A stretch of DNA of 64,000 nt from Chrysemys picta bellii (lineage: Eukaryota > Chordata > Testudines > Emydidae): NCBI RefSeq assembly GCF_011386835.1, contig NC_088797.1, positions 60,227,587 to 60,291,586 of the forward strand, read 5' to 3'. The position numbers and the translations under genes are program-made. Shown here piece by piece: positions 1-61,130 of the stretch (positions are counted from its first letter, which is position 1; every line of letters begins with the position of its first letter). The notes beneath the pieces were generated by a model. It saw only the letters and a list, made by a program, of their open reading frames with translations. It was not told the DNA's origin and did not search any database.

Positions 1-48783
<48,783 letters not shown>

Positions 48784-49050
48784 TTTCTTCCTCAATCTCT
48801 GCCCCCCTCCCCCGCCCCGCAGCCCTCGGAGTCTGTTCAGAAGCAAAGAAAAAGTTTCCGATCTCCTCTCAAACATGCGCAGAACCAGATCTCGGCTCCC
48901 CCACCCCACTGGTCCATGCAAGGGCAGAGTTGCTGCTGGGGGTGGGGGAGATTTCTGTGTGGAAGGGGGGCTTGGATCGGAGTCCGGATGGACGGTACCT
49001 AAAGCCCCATCCTCCCGCCCCTCGCTAACAGGCTGGGTTTAGTTGCTAGA
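48784..49050 (-). promoter_or_regulatory. Putative 5' UTR and promoter region of the ANTXR1-type gene
   Basis: The region directly upstream of the start codon is GC-rich with many CpGs, continuing the GC-rich stretch through exon 1 (about 48310-49000). No convincing TATA box is visible, as is usual for CpG-type promoters. The transcription start cannot be fixed from sequence. A frame contiguous with the CDS is open for at least 46 codons upstream, so most of this segment could be leader or an N-terminal extension. Confidence 0.5.
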
Positions 49051-50744
49051 GTAGCAACTCAGCCCCAATTTCCTGCGTGCCTCCTCCCATAGGGAGCGAA
49101 CAGATTCGTAGGGAGGGGGAGACAGGATCTTATGGTGGGGAAGCTGAGCTGGGACTTTCCTGTTCCGGGCTCCGGAGCTGGGAAAGGAGAGCACGGCTGC
49201 AAACTAGCAAGAGATACACCCTCCTCCCCCCCGACCCCCCCAAAAACACACACACACACGTCCCCCACACCCAAAACACCAGAGCTATGCCCAGGGTACA
49301 GCTCGGGTCTGCCTGCTCTCCCTCCCTGAGAGTCAGCTCTGGATTCGTTTGCTGGTAAATCTGTTTTAAATCTCTCACTCTAGTCTTCTTGCAGCTTCCC
49401 TGTTCCCGTCGGAGGCAGCTGGTTTTACAACCATGCTCTGTGTTTAGGGACCCTAAAGCAACTAGGACCGGTCACCGCTTTGCTATTTATTGAGTGTATT
49501 TCATGGGCACGGCTGGGGAGCAGTTCTGGAATCATGCAACAGGGTAAAGGGCTAGGAGGAAGAATTGTAGCGAAGCGATGTGTCTTGACCCCAGGCGAAC
49601 GAATTGTAGCGATCTGTCTGGACCGCATCACTGGGAACGAGTCGTGCAAAGGGGCTGTTGGCTTCACGGATGTTTATTCAGCTGCTGCCTTTTTGTTTAA
49701 AGAGGAATCGATTTAACCCACTCTCACAAATGTCATGAAAACAGTTCGGGCTCCTACCGAGCTAGCCATTGTTTTTGAAGCGCTGCTTTTAAAACAATCC
49801 AGATAGCCCTCAGATCTATTAGTCGCCCAAATGCCTCTGGTCAATAACAGTAAACTCGTCCGCTCCCTAGCTGCTCATTACCCTCTGTGCCTCGCGATTT
49901 CCAGCCGGGAAAAGAATGCCCAGGGAGGTGGACGAGGGGGAACATTTTACGTCGGAGAGGCAGCCTTGCAATTTCCCAAACATAACGAGTCGGTGCCTCT
50001 TTCCACCGCTGTTATCAATCCACCTTGCTCCGTCACACGCCTTTTCGATCCGCGTGCAAAGGAAAAAGCCCGGTTGCTGTAGTACAGGTTGCTGCTTTTC
50101 CCCACCTTTTTTACCCCACGATTAAATGTTTTCTTCTAATGATAAAAACCAACACACAGAGAGAGACTTATGTATTGTGGGTGTCATATACGTGGGTACA
50201 GTGTAGGTACGGTTAAAATAAATCACTGAATTGAGGTTTTACACAACAACAGATACTTGGACTTCCAACCTCCCATCACCACCATCACCACAACCACCAC
50301 ACACAAAATCGCCCTTAAAGAACTGGCCAACGCCCGCATTCATGTGGATGCGGCATATGAAATCTGAATAATTAGCCGTTTCCAGCCACCCATCTCCAAG
50401 CTGGGAACTAACTCTCTCCCCCCGCCCCCCGTCGCCCACCAGTCACAGTTCCTGAGAAGGGACTGGGATTATATGACCTGATTAATGCCTAGAGCCACAG
50501 AGAGGGATGCAAGTAGAGTCACTTTGGATGAGAGAGTTGGAAACGGACGTTGCTCTTTCTTTGGGGGAAGGTTCATTGTCAGAGAATGAATCCACAGGAT
50601 CATGGGGGTTAGAAGGCAAATTGCTCCAATTATATTGTCCCAAGGACTCCTAACCTGCCTCTCATCACAACCCCAAGAGAGATCGCTCCCCCTGCAGAGA
50701 ACAAAGTTCTTTCTGAGGACGGGGAGGGGGTCTGGTTGTTTCCT
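49051..50744. other. Upstream flank of the ANTXR1-type gene
   Basis: No gene or recognised repeat apart from short C-rich and CA-rich runs (49229-49260) and an imperfect CACCAC tract (50274-50302). Several CpGs in 49500-50100 suggest a weak CpG-rich shoulder. No protein family signature in any frame. Confidence 0.5.
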
Positions 50745-53160
50745 TGCTCTCAGTGACAAAGAAGAGACTTGATCTGGAAAAAGGGGTAAACAGCGAGGTG
50801 ACAAAATTTGCAGATGATACAAAATTACTTAAAATAGTTAAGTCCCAAGCAGACTGCGAAGAGTTCCAAAGGGATCTCACAAAACTGGGTGACTGGGCAA
50901 CAAAATGGCAGAGGAAAATCAATGTTAATAAATGCAAAGTAATGCATATTGGAAAACATAATCCCAACTGTACATGTAAAGTGATGGGGTCTAAATTAGC
51001 TGTTACCACTCAAGAAAGATCTTGGAGTCATTGTGGATAGTTCTCTGAAAACATCTACACAATGTGCAGTGGCAGTCAAAAAAGCTAACAGAATGTTGGG
51101 AGTCATTAGGAAAGGGACAGATAATAAGACAGAAAATATCACATTGCCTCTATATAAATTCATGGTACACCCATATCTTGAATACTGTATGCAGATCTGG
51201 TCGCCCCATCTCAAAAAATTCATATTGGAATTGGGAAAAATAGACTCATAGACTTTAAGGTCAGAAGGGACTGTTATGATCATTAGTCTGACCTCCTGCA
51301 CAACGCAGGCCACAGAATCTCACCCACTCACTCCTGTAACAAACCCTTAACCTATGTCTGAGTTACTGAAGTCCTCAAATTGCGGTTTAAAGACCTCAAG
51401 GTGCAGAGAATCCTCCAGCAAGTGACCCGTGCCCCACACTGCAGAGGAAGGCGAAAAACTTCCCGGGCCTCTGCCAATCTGCCCTGGAGGAAAATTCCTT
51501 CCTGACCCCAAATATGGCGATCGGTTAAACCCTGAGCATGTGGGCAAGACTCACCAGCCAGCACCCAGGAAAGAATTCTCTGTAGTATCTCAGATCCCAC
51601 CCCATCTAACATCCCATCACAGACCATTGGACATATTTACCTGCTAATAATCAAAGATCAATTAATTGCCAAAATTAGTCTATCCCATCATACCCTCCAT
51701 AAACTTATCAAGCTTAGTCTTGAAGCCAGATATGTCTTTTGCCCCACTACTCCCCTTGGAAGGCTGTTCCAGAACTTCACTCCTCTCCCTCCCTGATATT
51801 TATCCCTCTGGTATATTTATAAAGAGCAATCATATCTCTCCCTCAGCCTTCTTTTGGTTAGGCTAAACAAGCCAAGCTCTTTGAGTCTCCTTTCATAAGA
51901 CAGGTTTTCTATTCCTCAGATCATCCTAGTAGCCCTTCTCTGTACCTGTTCCAGTTGGAATTCATCCTTCTTAAACATGGGAGACCAGAACTGCACACAA
52001 TATTCCAGATGAGGTCTCACCAGTGCCTTGTATAATGGTACTAACACCTCCTTATCTTTACTGAAAATACCTCACCAAGACCACATTAACATTTTTAACG
52101 GTCATATCACTTTGGTGGCTCATAGTCATCCTGTGATCAACCAATACTCCGAGGTCCTTCTCCTCTGTTACTTCCAACTAATGTGTCCCCAATTTATAAC
52201 CAAAATTCTTGTTATTAATCCCTAAATGCATGACCTTGCACTTTTCACTATTAAATTTCATCCTATTACTATTACTCCAGTTTACAAGGTCATCCAGATC
52301 TTCCTGTATGATATCCCGGTCCTTCTCTGTATTAGCAATACCTCCCAGCTTTGTGTCATCCGCAAACTTTATTAGCACATTCCCACTTTTTGTGCAAGGT
52401 CAGTAATAAAAAGATTAAATAAAATTAATCCCAAAACTGATCCCTGAGGAACTCCTTCCAGCCTGACAGTTCCCCTCACCTTTCAATATGTCCTTTTGTA
52501 GTCTCCCCTTTAGCCAGTTCCTTATCCACCTTTCAATTTTCATATTGATCCCCATCTTTTCCAATTTAGCTAATAATTATAGAAAAAGGTAACAAAAATG
52601 ATTAGGGGTATGGAACAGCTTCCATATGATGAGAGATTAAAAAGACTGGGACTTTTCAGCTTTGAAAAGAAATGACTAAGGGGGGATATGATAGTGGTCT
52701 ATAAAATCATGACTGGTGTGGAGAAAATAAATAAGGAAGTGTTATTTACGCTGTCTCGTAACACAAGAACTAGGGGTCACCAAATGAAATTAATAGGCAG
52801 CAGGTTTAAAACAAACAAAAGGAAGTATTTCTCCACACAACACACAGTCAACCTGTGGAACTCCTTGCTAGAGGATGTTGTAAAGGCCAAGACTATAACA
52901 GGGTTCAAAAAAGAACTAGATAAATTCATGGAGGATAGGTCCTTCAAAGGCTATTAGCAAGGATTGGGAGGGATGGTGTCCCTAGCCTCTGTTTGCCAGA
53001 AGCTGGGAATGGGCGATAGGAAATGAATCACTTGATGATTACCTGTTCTGTTCATTCCCTCTGGGGCATCTGGCATTGGCTACTGTCAGAAGACAGGATA
53101 CTGGGCTAGATGGACCATTGGTCTGATCCAGTATGGCCGTTCTTAAGTTCCAAAGCAATC
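50745..53160 (+). mobile_element. CR1-type LINE (+ strand), split by a second CR1
   Basis: 50745-51240 encodes part of the reverse transcriptase (FADDTKLLKIVKSQADCEEF, then INVNKCKVMHIGKHNPNC) and LPLYKFMVHPYLEYCMQIW. The element resumes at about 52588 with the C-terminal region ([20 protein letters not shown], then [20 protein letters not shown]) and a 3' tail (ggtgtccctagcctctgttt) to about 53155. Frameshifts are present. Confidence 0.88.
51241..52581 (-). mobile_element. CR1-type LINE (- strand), inserted into the previous CR1
   Basis: The 3' end on the minus strand starts at 51241 (tagactcatagactttaagg). The reverse transcriptase remnant lies at about 52378-52178 ([20 protein letters not shown], then MKFNSEKCKVMHLG). 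The 6-bp word GAAAAA is found on both sides (51235-51240 and 52582-52587). The left and right parts of the + strand CR1 become contiguous when 51241-52587 is removed. Confidence 0.85.
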
Positions 53161-53385
53161 GTTTCACAGTGTCACATTAGCATCTCCTGTCCTGTCCTGG
53201 CACAACAGATAGCGCTAGGGGCAAAGTTTTGAGCTGAAGTGTACATTGGGGTGGGAATTAAATCCCTCTCACTATTATAGGCTGATCCCTTGATACTTGC
53301 CTCTTTAGTGCTGAAACTATCAGAAGGGCAGTTTGGTCCTCTCACCTCCAATCCTGCGGGATCCAAGCTAAAGATTCCTCTGATC

Positions 53386-53522
53386 TAGTGGGTTTTCAAA
53401 CTTTTTTCATTTGCAGACCCCTACAAATTTTCAAATGGAGGTGTGGACCCCTTTGGAAATCTTAGACATAGTCTGTGGACCCCCAGGGTCCACGTGGACC
53501 TCAGGTCAAAACCCACTGCTAT
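53386..53522. mobile_element. Short hAT-like MITE
   Basis: Left end 'ctagtgggttttcaaactt' and right end 'gtcaaaacccactgctatag' are inverted repeats. The interior has 'atttgcagacccctac' on one side and 'tctgtggacccccagg' on the other. No clear target duplication was read. Confidence 0.7.
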
Positions 53523-53574
53523 AGGGAAGCTACGCAGGGCATGTTCCCTCTGTGTTGTTGCTTTCCGTCTCAAT

Positions 53575-54262
53575 GCCCGTCCTCGTGTGTGGTGGGGGGC
53601 AGATTTGCCATTGAAAATATGAACCTGGTGTATATCTATGGTGTGTGAATGTGTATGGATGTGTTGTGTTTCTTTGTGTACCTATGAGTGCCGCCTCTAT
53701 GCACCATCGTGTGTATTTCTGTGTGAGGTGCATGGGTGCAAGAGTGTGTGTATGTTTGCGGCTGACTTTGCCTATGGATGGGAAGCAAAAAGGTGTCTGG
53801 TGTGACGATGTGGGAGCATGCATGTGTGTATTGAGTGTATATATTTGGTGCGTATGTTTAGGGGTGTGTGCTGTGTGTGAGAGGAGTTGTGTGTTGTGTG
53901 CGTATGTGGGATGTGCATGCAGGACTGTTGTGTATGGTGTGTGTAGGAGTGTGTGTTGTGTCTGTCTGTAGTTGGGAGGGTGTGTAGACGTGGTAGGGGT
54001 GGGCATTGTGTGTGTATGTGAGGTGTGTGCAGGAGTGTGTTGTGTATACATGATGTGTATGTGCAGGAGGGTGTGTTGTGTGTTTACAGGACTCTTTCTG
54101 TGTTGTTGTGTATGTGTGCTATGTGACTGTGTCTGCATGTGGGGGATGTTATGTGCAGGAGTGCGTGTTGTGTGTGTGCAGGACTCTGTGTATATCTTGT
54201 GGTACATGTGTTGTGCGTGTTGTGTGTCTGTATGTGGGGTGTAGCAGTGTGTGTGTGTTCAC
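53575..54262 (+). repeat. TG-rich simple-sequence arm
   Basis: About 690 bp made largely of TGTG, with inserted words such as GTGTGTATGTGGG, GTGTTGTGTG and GCAGGAGTGTGT repeated without strict periodicity. Its complement is CA-rich and parallels the array at 54600-55690. Frames here (108 and 225 codons) are low complexity and not genes. Confidence 0.85.
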
Positions 54263-54599
54263 ATAGCAGCGGCCCCGCCTGCCCCAGGCCGGGCCACCCG
54301 CCCCTGCCGCCGGGTCCGGGGCTCCGCAGCACTAGTTCTGTGCCTGGACGGCGGCCCGCGACGGGGCGGGGCTAGCAGCCCACACCCTCCCCCCAGCTTC
54401 CCGGCGGGCTGGCAGGGTCCGGCCCGGCCCGGCCCGGCCGGGCGGGGCAGAGGGGGAGCGAGCTAAGACGGCGGGCGCCGGGCCCCTTCGCCAGCAGCCG
54501 CAGCCCGGCCAGGCTGGGACACCGGGCCAGCAAGTCTCTGCACCACGCAGATATAGGCGGGGCTCGGAAACGTACCGCCCCCGGCTCTGTTACAGCCCC
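54263..54599. promoter_or_regulatory. CpG island core between the two simple-sequence arms
   Basis: About 340 bp of very high GC and CpG content, including a tandem GGCCC run (54420-54437) and GC-box-like words such as GGGGCGGGGC (54364-54373) and GGGCGGGGC. This is promoter-like composition, but no exon, TATA box or coding frame can be assigned. Confidence 0.6.
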
Positions 54600-55690
54600 T
54601 CCCCCCTACACACACAACTGTACCTACACAACCCCCTCACACCAATACCCCCACACAGCCCTCCCACTTACACCCCCCCCCAAATACACACACAGCCCTC
54701 TGACCTACACCCATCCACCTACACACACAGCCCTTCCACCAACACACACAAAAATACACACACAGCCCTCTCACCTACACCATCCACCTACACACACAAC
54801 CCTCCCACCTACACCCATCCACCTACACACACAGTCCTCCCACCAACACACACCAAAATACACCCACAACCCTCCCACGTACACACACACACCTACACAC
54901 ACAGCCCTCCCACCAACACACAAAAATACATACACAGCCCTAGCCCTCCCACCTACACACTCCCCATATACACACAGCCTTCACACACACACCTCTCCCA
55001 TCATCACACACAAAAATACACACACAGCTCTCCCAACAACACACACACAGTGGCAGTCCTCACACCTACACATACACATTGCCTTTCTGCCTACACACAC
55101 AAAATACACAAATAACTCTCCCATCTACACCCACCCACCTACACCCCGGCAAACACATAACCAGCCCTCCCACCTACACACACAGGCCTCCCACACACAT
55201 AGCCCTTCCACCTACACACACACACTGACAGTCCTCACGCCCACACATACACACAGCCTCTGCCTACACACACAAATACACACACAGCCCTCGCACACAG
55301 ACTCGCAGCCCTCCCCATATACACATACACACACAGCCCTCACATACACACAGCCTTTCCGCCTACACACTCACAGCCCTTTCACACATGCAGCCCTCTC
55401 GCCTACACACACAAAAATACATACACAGCTTTCGTACTCACAGGTTTAGCTCTTCCACACACAAATATACACACACAGCTCTCCCATCTACACTTGCACA
55501 CACAGCCCTCCGACCTACACACACAAATGCACTCACCGCTCACTCAAACACACATATTAATCACTCACTCACACAGCCCCTCACATCAACACATACAAAC
55601 ACACACACACACACACACACCTACCCTCACACACACACTTGTAACACAATCACACTACATATGGGCGCAGACACACACCTCCCCCCTCTG
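54600..55690 (+). repeat. CA-rich minisatellite-like arm
   Basis: 1.1 kb of CACACA punctuated by GCCCTCCCACCTACACACAC, with variants such as CCCTCTCACCTACACCATC. The unit length varies, roughly 28-60 bp. A pure CA run occurs at about 55600-55619. Coding frames in it are low-complexity. Confidence 0.88.
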
Positions 55691-58330
55691 TTGTGTAAGT
55701 TACTGCTAGTAAATCTTGAGCCGACGCTAAAGCTACAAGCAAACCGGCTCCGATTTCGTTTCACGTTTCCTCGCTGGACCCAGTTCAGAAAATCAGTCCT
55801 CCCCTGGCTGTAGGCGGCTCAGCAAGAAAGAGGATCAAATGGTTTTAGCCGACAATTTGCCCCCTATAAACCATGCCCGCCTGAAGTTGAATGCACTGCT
55901 TGTGTTAGCCACTTTTTCTGCCATGGCCATTTCAGCCCCAATGGTTAACTTAGATCATGGAGATGGAAATAAAAACAACCCACATCCTATATGTTGACAC
56001 ACACAAAAATGAACAAGTGACTTCAGGGCAGTGAGAATCCCCTCCCCTAGGCTGAGAGCTCAGTGCTGCCCACTAGGCGTCCTTTCGAGGGGAAATGTCT
56101 CTTTCCCGGGCTGCTGCAGACGTGTCCGAGGCGCAAATGTGCCAAGCGCAGATCAGAAACAGATTTCCACCCCTCTACATGCATTGAAATCAAATCCAGT
56201 GAATTGCCTTTTAAAATCAAAGCCAAATGCTCATCGCTTCGGATCCCTTTGGTGCTTGACAAAGATCTGGTTCCTGTCCGTGTTGCAGGTATAATTACCC
56301 CACACCGTGATTTTCAACCTGAAATAAACTATAGTACGCATCGCGTATCTTTTGACATTTAAGTGGCTCGTGCACATTCAGCATTTTTCTTACCCGTTCT
56401 GCAGCGTGTCACTTTTTCATTCCGGATCCCTCATAAACAATCGATTGCGTTGCTCCTTTATATGCACGGGGTACACGTGCGGAAAGACAATAAACAGAAC
56501 ACCCCAGTGACTATCTATTAATGCCCATTGGGACCCTGTAGCACATCAGTGGGGCATACTTGAAGGCTTGTATAAAATTGGGAATAGTATAATAATCATG
56601 CAATTATAGTTATTGAACTGAGACTCAAGAACATTCTGAATTAAAAGTCTGTTCCCCCTCCCTCTTTGCTGTGTCCAGATATTACAGAACTACTCGGTAA
56701 TGATTTCTTCAGACTTTAAATACCAATGTGTGCCAGGGCACAGCACAGTGGTTAGAGGAGATTTTTGACTTAATTCTTGCTCCACTCCAGCTCTGCAGAG
56801 CTATAGCTTTGTTTCACATTTTGGTATTTCCAGGATTCACATTCTCAGGGGATAAGATCAGCATCAGCATAAAGAGATGCCCAGTTAATTGCGTCATGCC
56901 CTGTGCAATCTTGACAACTCCGGTTACTGGTGGGTAGGTGAGATGGCGTCTAACCCCTTTGTCTAATCAAACTGGGGAGGGGGTGTAGCGGGGGCGGGAG
57001 GGGACAGGGAGTGGGGTGGGGAGCTGCACGATTGAAAATGACAAGAACGCCCATGTTCATTTGCTCATGCATTGCTCAAAATAAAACCAAACCAACTGCA
57101 TCCAGTCCCATCAGCTCATCTGACAGTAACCTCTAGATCCTGTTTCCATTGGGGGAATCGATACAAATAATCTAAGCACTTTTTTCTTGTAATGGTCCAT
57201 GCGCCCTAATGCAAAAGGTGGTTTTTTAAAAAAAAAAATCCGTTCCCTGTATATTATTAACCTATTTGTATGTAAACTGCGAAATATAAACAAACAGCTC
57301 CGGCAATGGGAATTTGCTGATCTCATTTATCTGCCACATACATCCAATTTTAGAAAATGTATCCAAAGAGATTTTAAAAGGCCCCAGCATCAGATAAACC
57401 CCTCCCTTGATTGGTGATTAGCCTCTGGAATAATAGCTGTATGTAATGCTTGGACCCGTTACCAGATTATCTATGTTCCTTTCTGCATGATCGGAATTCT
57501 TAAAGAAAGGTAAAATCCCTGCTCTATCCTCTCTTTAATCCCTTCAATATATTTCGCGTAGTGTATGTTTCACTTCCTTTGTTGGTATAAGATTACTCTT
57601 GAATTGCAGCGAAAATCCCTCCTTTCAAAAGCATTACAAAGTTGACATTTCCTTTCTCAATACAAGCCAATATTTAGATTACATGGACGTTAATCAAATA
57701 ACCCGGGTTATTTCATTTGTCAACATGTTCACAAGAATTTTCTACCAGGCGTTAAAGGCATTTATAGGGAACGACATCTTTCAAAAGCAATGTTGCTAGC
57801 GCAGATATAGGGAATATTTGATCATGACAAGACAGCTGATGGTTATAATTTACATACCAGCTGTTTCAGAAATCGTTCGATACCCCAAATAGATCCATAA
57901 TTTCTTTCTTGTGAGTGCCTCCTATGAGGCAAAGATTGTTTTATTGTAAAACATTTTTTACCATCAGACCCGAAGTGTCCACAGTCCCTAGAATAGCCCT
58001 GTAAATCAGAGCATTCCGTCAGAGATTGCGGGAGACTAATTCACAGGAAATTTTTTAAGAAACACCCAAACGAGCCCCCTTTTCCAAGTCCCATCCAGAG
58101 GAATTGAGCAGCATTTTTAGCAGCCAGTATCCCACAAGAGTTAACTGTTTAATAAACACCTGCTTTCTAACCCCCTTAATCTTCTGCAGACTGGAAGAGG
58201 TGTGTGCCTAGGACACAGTCTAGCCAGTGCAGGACTGGGAAAAGCAATGGCACCAGGGGAGATGTGACAGCACATGCCAGAGCTGCTCTGGAAGGCTGGG
58301 TATGCTGGCATCCTGTAATATACAAAGGCT
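55691..58330. other. Flanking sequence without a recognised feature
   Basis: 2.6 kb of mixed composition with several short open frames and no family signature. An A run occurs at 57227-57238. It may hold regulatory sequence, but nothing can be supported. Confidence 0.5.
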
Positions 58331-59503
58331 ACTCCTGAAGGCATTCTGCGCAACAAAAAAAAAATGAAAATTCTCCACACAATATTTTGAAATTCTGCAA
58401 AATTCTGCAAAATTCTGCAAATTTTGCTCCAGCATGGCATTGGGGAGCACAGGCCACTGGCTGCACAGAGGTGGGAAATCACTTTGCAGCTCCCCCCAGG
58501 GATGCAGACTCAGCGGTGAGGCTGCACCCAACCCTGACACAATGCAAGGACTGGGCCTGCCTCAGAAACACCCCAAGGCCCTGCCCCTCTGTACTAGATG
58601 CACCAGGTGTGGGCAGGCAGGCTCATCAAGGCAGGATCCAGGTGTGGGTTGAGAGGGTTCTGTGTGGGGCAATCTGGGTGCAGGAGGCTCAGTGGGGGAT
58701 CTGGGTGTGGGGGGATCTGGATGCAGAGGGGCTTGTTCGGGGGTTCTGGGTGCAATGGTAATGGGACTCTGCAAGGGGGTCCGAGTGGAGGTGGTTGGGG
58801 CTCAGCTGGGGGTCATCTGGGTGTGGGGGAGATAGAGCTCAGCAGGGGGTCTGGGTGTGGGGGGCTTAGTGTGGGGGGGTCCAGATGCAGCTGGTTGGGG
58901 CTCGGTGGGGTGGGGATCCAGGTGTGGGTGGCTCGTCGGGGTGGTCCAGGTGCAGGGGGAGTGGGGCTCATTGGAGGGGGGGTCTGAGTGCAGGGGGGTG
59001 AGGCTCGGCAGGAGGGTCTGGGTATGAGGGGGTCTGGAGGTACAGGGATTGGGTGGATGTGGGAGCAGCTCCCAGTCCAAGATCCCTCCCCCTGCAGCTG
59101 AGGAGCAATGAGTGCAGGAAGCGAATGGTGGTGGGGAAGTTTGCAGAGCTTCCTTCAGCTGAGGGAGAAATTTAGGGTGAGTCGGACCTGGTCATGGATG
59201 CTGTGCAAGGGAAGAGGCAGTCCCGGCCTCCCCAGCTCAGCCAGGACTAGCAACTGAGCACAGCGCAGGATAAGAGCCACCAGCTGGGTCTTCCCCAGTC
59301 CCGCCTCCTGCACCATAGTGATTTATCTCTTTGCCAGCTGCCCTGGGCCCCCAAAACATACTGCTGGGGAGGGTTGCATGATTGCTCTTGTGGTTTCCCT
59401 TTGGTTCTCTGACAGAAAGCCATTTTTCTGCGGGGAAGCAAAGAAATCTGTGAGGGACATAAATTCTGTGCATGCGCAGTGGTGCAGAATTTCCCCAGGA
59501 GTA
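58331..59503. mobile_element. MITE-like element carrying a G-rich minisatellite
   Basis: The left end (TACTCCTGAAGGCATTCTGC, from 58330) and the right end (GCAGAATTTCCCCAGGAGTA, to 59503) are inverted termini. The flanks AAAGGCT (58324-58330 and 59504-59510) repeat directly. Next to the left end lies the triplicated word AATTCTGCAA (58391-58423). The interior (58600-59060) is an imperfect tandem array based on GGGTCTGGGTGTGGGGG and GGTTGGGGCTC. Confidence 0.85.
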
Positions 59504-60480
59504 AAAGGCTCTTGGGGGAGAGTTTCCTTGGAGAAGGGGGGTAGATAGGGGAGTCTAGTTCCTGGGGGGAGAGGTGGGTCTCCAGGGGGTGTCTCTTGGG
59601 AGAAGGAGGGGGGACCCGAGGGAAGGCATGTCTGGCGAGAAGGCTGCAGTGTTCCTAGGAAGGGGCATATGGGGGAGAAATCCCTAGCTCGTGGGAGTGT
59701 TTCTGGGGCAGGGATTCTCAGTGGGGTGTGGTATTGGGGAGGGCGAGTCCCGGGATTCCAGTGGGATCAGGCCAGGAAGGGGCTCGGAGGACCTCCATGC
59801 TTATCAAACTCCTTGAGATGATGATAGTGTCAGGCTACCAGCTGCAGCGATCACTCCTTGGGAAGTATCTGTCTGTTTCCGGTGGCCCTGCGTCTGTCCG
59901 GAGACTGTAGAGGGGACCTCGCCTCCCGCACAAAGACAATCAGAGAGAGCCGGGGGGAATTGAGGTGGGGAGGGGCTGTGATGGGTGAGGGTGGATTCGG
60001 GGGGCGAGGGCGGGATACAGTGGGAGTGGAGATGGGGCGCAGGGAAAGGGCACAGGTGGTGATGGGGAGCACAGTGACTGGGTCATGGGGATGGGCGGGG
60101 TCGCAACGCGGCAGGAGGAGGCTGGGAGCACGGCAGAGCATAGGCAGTGGGGAAGATGGAAACCACAGATGGGGGTAGGAAGAGATTTAGGGAAGCAGGA
60201 GATGGGAGGACCTGTGGGGCATGGGGGACGAGGTGGGAGGGGGATGTGCCCTGGGAGTGGGGAGGTAGGGACCAGGGGGACTGGGTGGGCGATGTGCCGG
60301 GGGACGGGGCTGTGCCGTGCTGGTGTGTGTGTGTGTGTTTACGGGGCAGTGGAGTGCAGGGGGCGGATGCAGCGAACAAGGGAAGGGGAGAGGGTGTGTG
60401 CCGTAGGGGGGCGGGTGCACGGGACTTGTGGATGGAGCTGTGTCGTGGGGGGCGGTCCCAGGAGGGAGGGGGAGCAGGTG
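59504..60480 (+). other. G-rich purine-biased flank
   Basis: The + strand is strongly G-rich (for example GGGGAGGGGCTG and GGGAGGGGGATG) with no coding signature. A GT microsatellite (about 60319-60338) lies inside. It merges into the CpG island to the right. Confidence 0.6.
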
Positions 60481-61130
60481 GTGTGCAGTAGGAGGGGCGG
60501 GTGCAGGAGAGAGGGGCCGGGACCAGGGCGGGCGCAAGGGCGGGCAGGGCCGGTGCTGTCACGCTGCTGAGTGCCGCCAGCCCGGCGCAGGGCGAGCGAG
60601 GGGCAGGCACCGCAGGCTGCAGCCGCCGCCCGGAGCGCACGGCGCTGGCTCTGGCCCCTCGCCCGGCAGCCCCTCTCCACCCGGCTCCCCCAGGCGCGCT
60701 GCGGGCCGGGGCCGTGGCGCTCCCCGCTCCGGCTGGGACTGCAGCCGGGATGCGCTGCTGAGTGGCAGCCCTGCGAGGGCAGCGCCTGCTCGCTCCCCCT
60801 CGGAAAGGCAGCGGCAGCCGGTAAGCGAGCGGCCGGAGGGGGCAGATGGGCGGGCGGCAGCCCCCGGCCGGGCGCTGCGCTCCGGGCTCCCCGCGGGGCA
60901 TGGCAGCGTGTGTCCGTGCCTGGCGGGGTCCGCGGGGGTCCGGGTCCCTTCCCGCGACCACCCGCTGGCAGTGCCCCATGGGATGGGCGGCTTAGGGCGC
61001 GTGCGGAGCAGCTGCCCAGCAGGCGAGCGGCAGGGATCAGCCTCCGGAGCCTGCCCCTGGGACACCTGGCCGGGGGTGGTCTCACTCGCTGCCGGCCGGC
61101 GCTGGAGGGGGCAGCTGGCTGGGGCTCGCA
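60481..61130 (+). promoter_or_regulatory. CpG island with a possible non-coding first exon
   Basis: 650 bp of high GC and dense CpG. A canonical donor, CAGCCG|GTAAGCG, lies on the + strand with the exon ending at 60820, downstream of several GC-rich boxes. The frames are open here on both strands because of base composition. It could be the promoter of a + strand gene to the right, divergent from the ANTXR1-type gene 12 kb away, but no coding exon is seen to 64000. Confidence 0.5.

Noticed and set aside
50744..51251. Reverse transcriptase-like frames as a retroviral remnant
   Set aside because: FADDTKL and the flanking residues match CR1 ORF2, and a CR1 3' tail follows. No LTR, gag or env is present.
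53530..54207. 225-codon minus-strand frame with His/Thr repeats
   Set aside because: It is the complement of the TG-rich arm; low complexity only.
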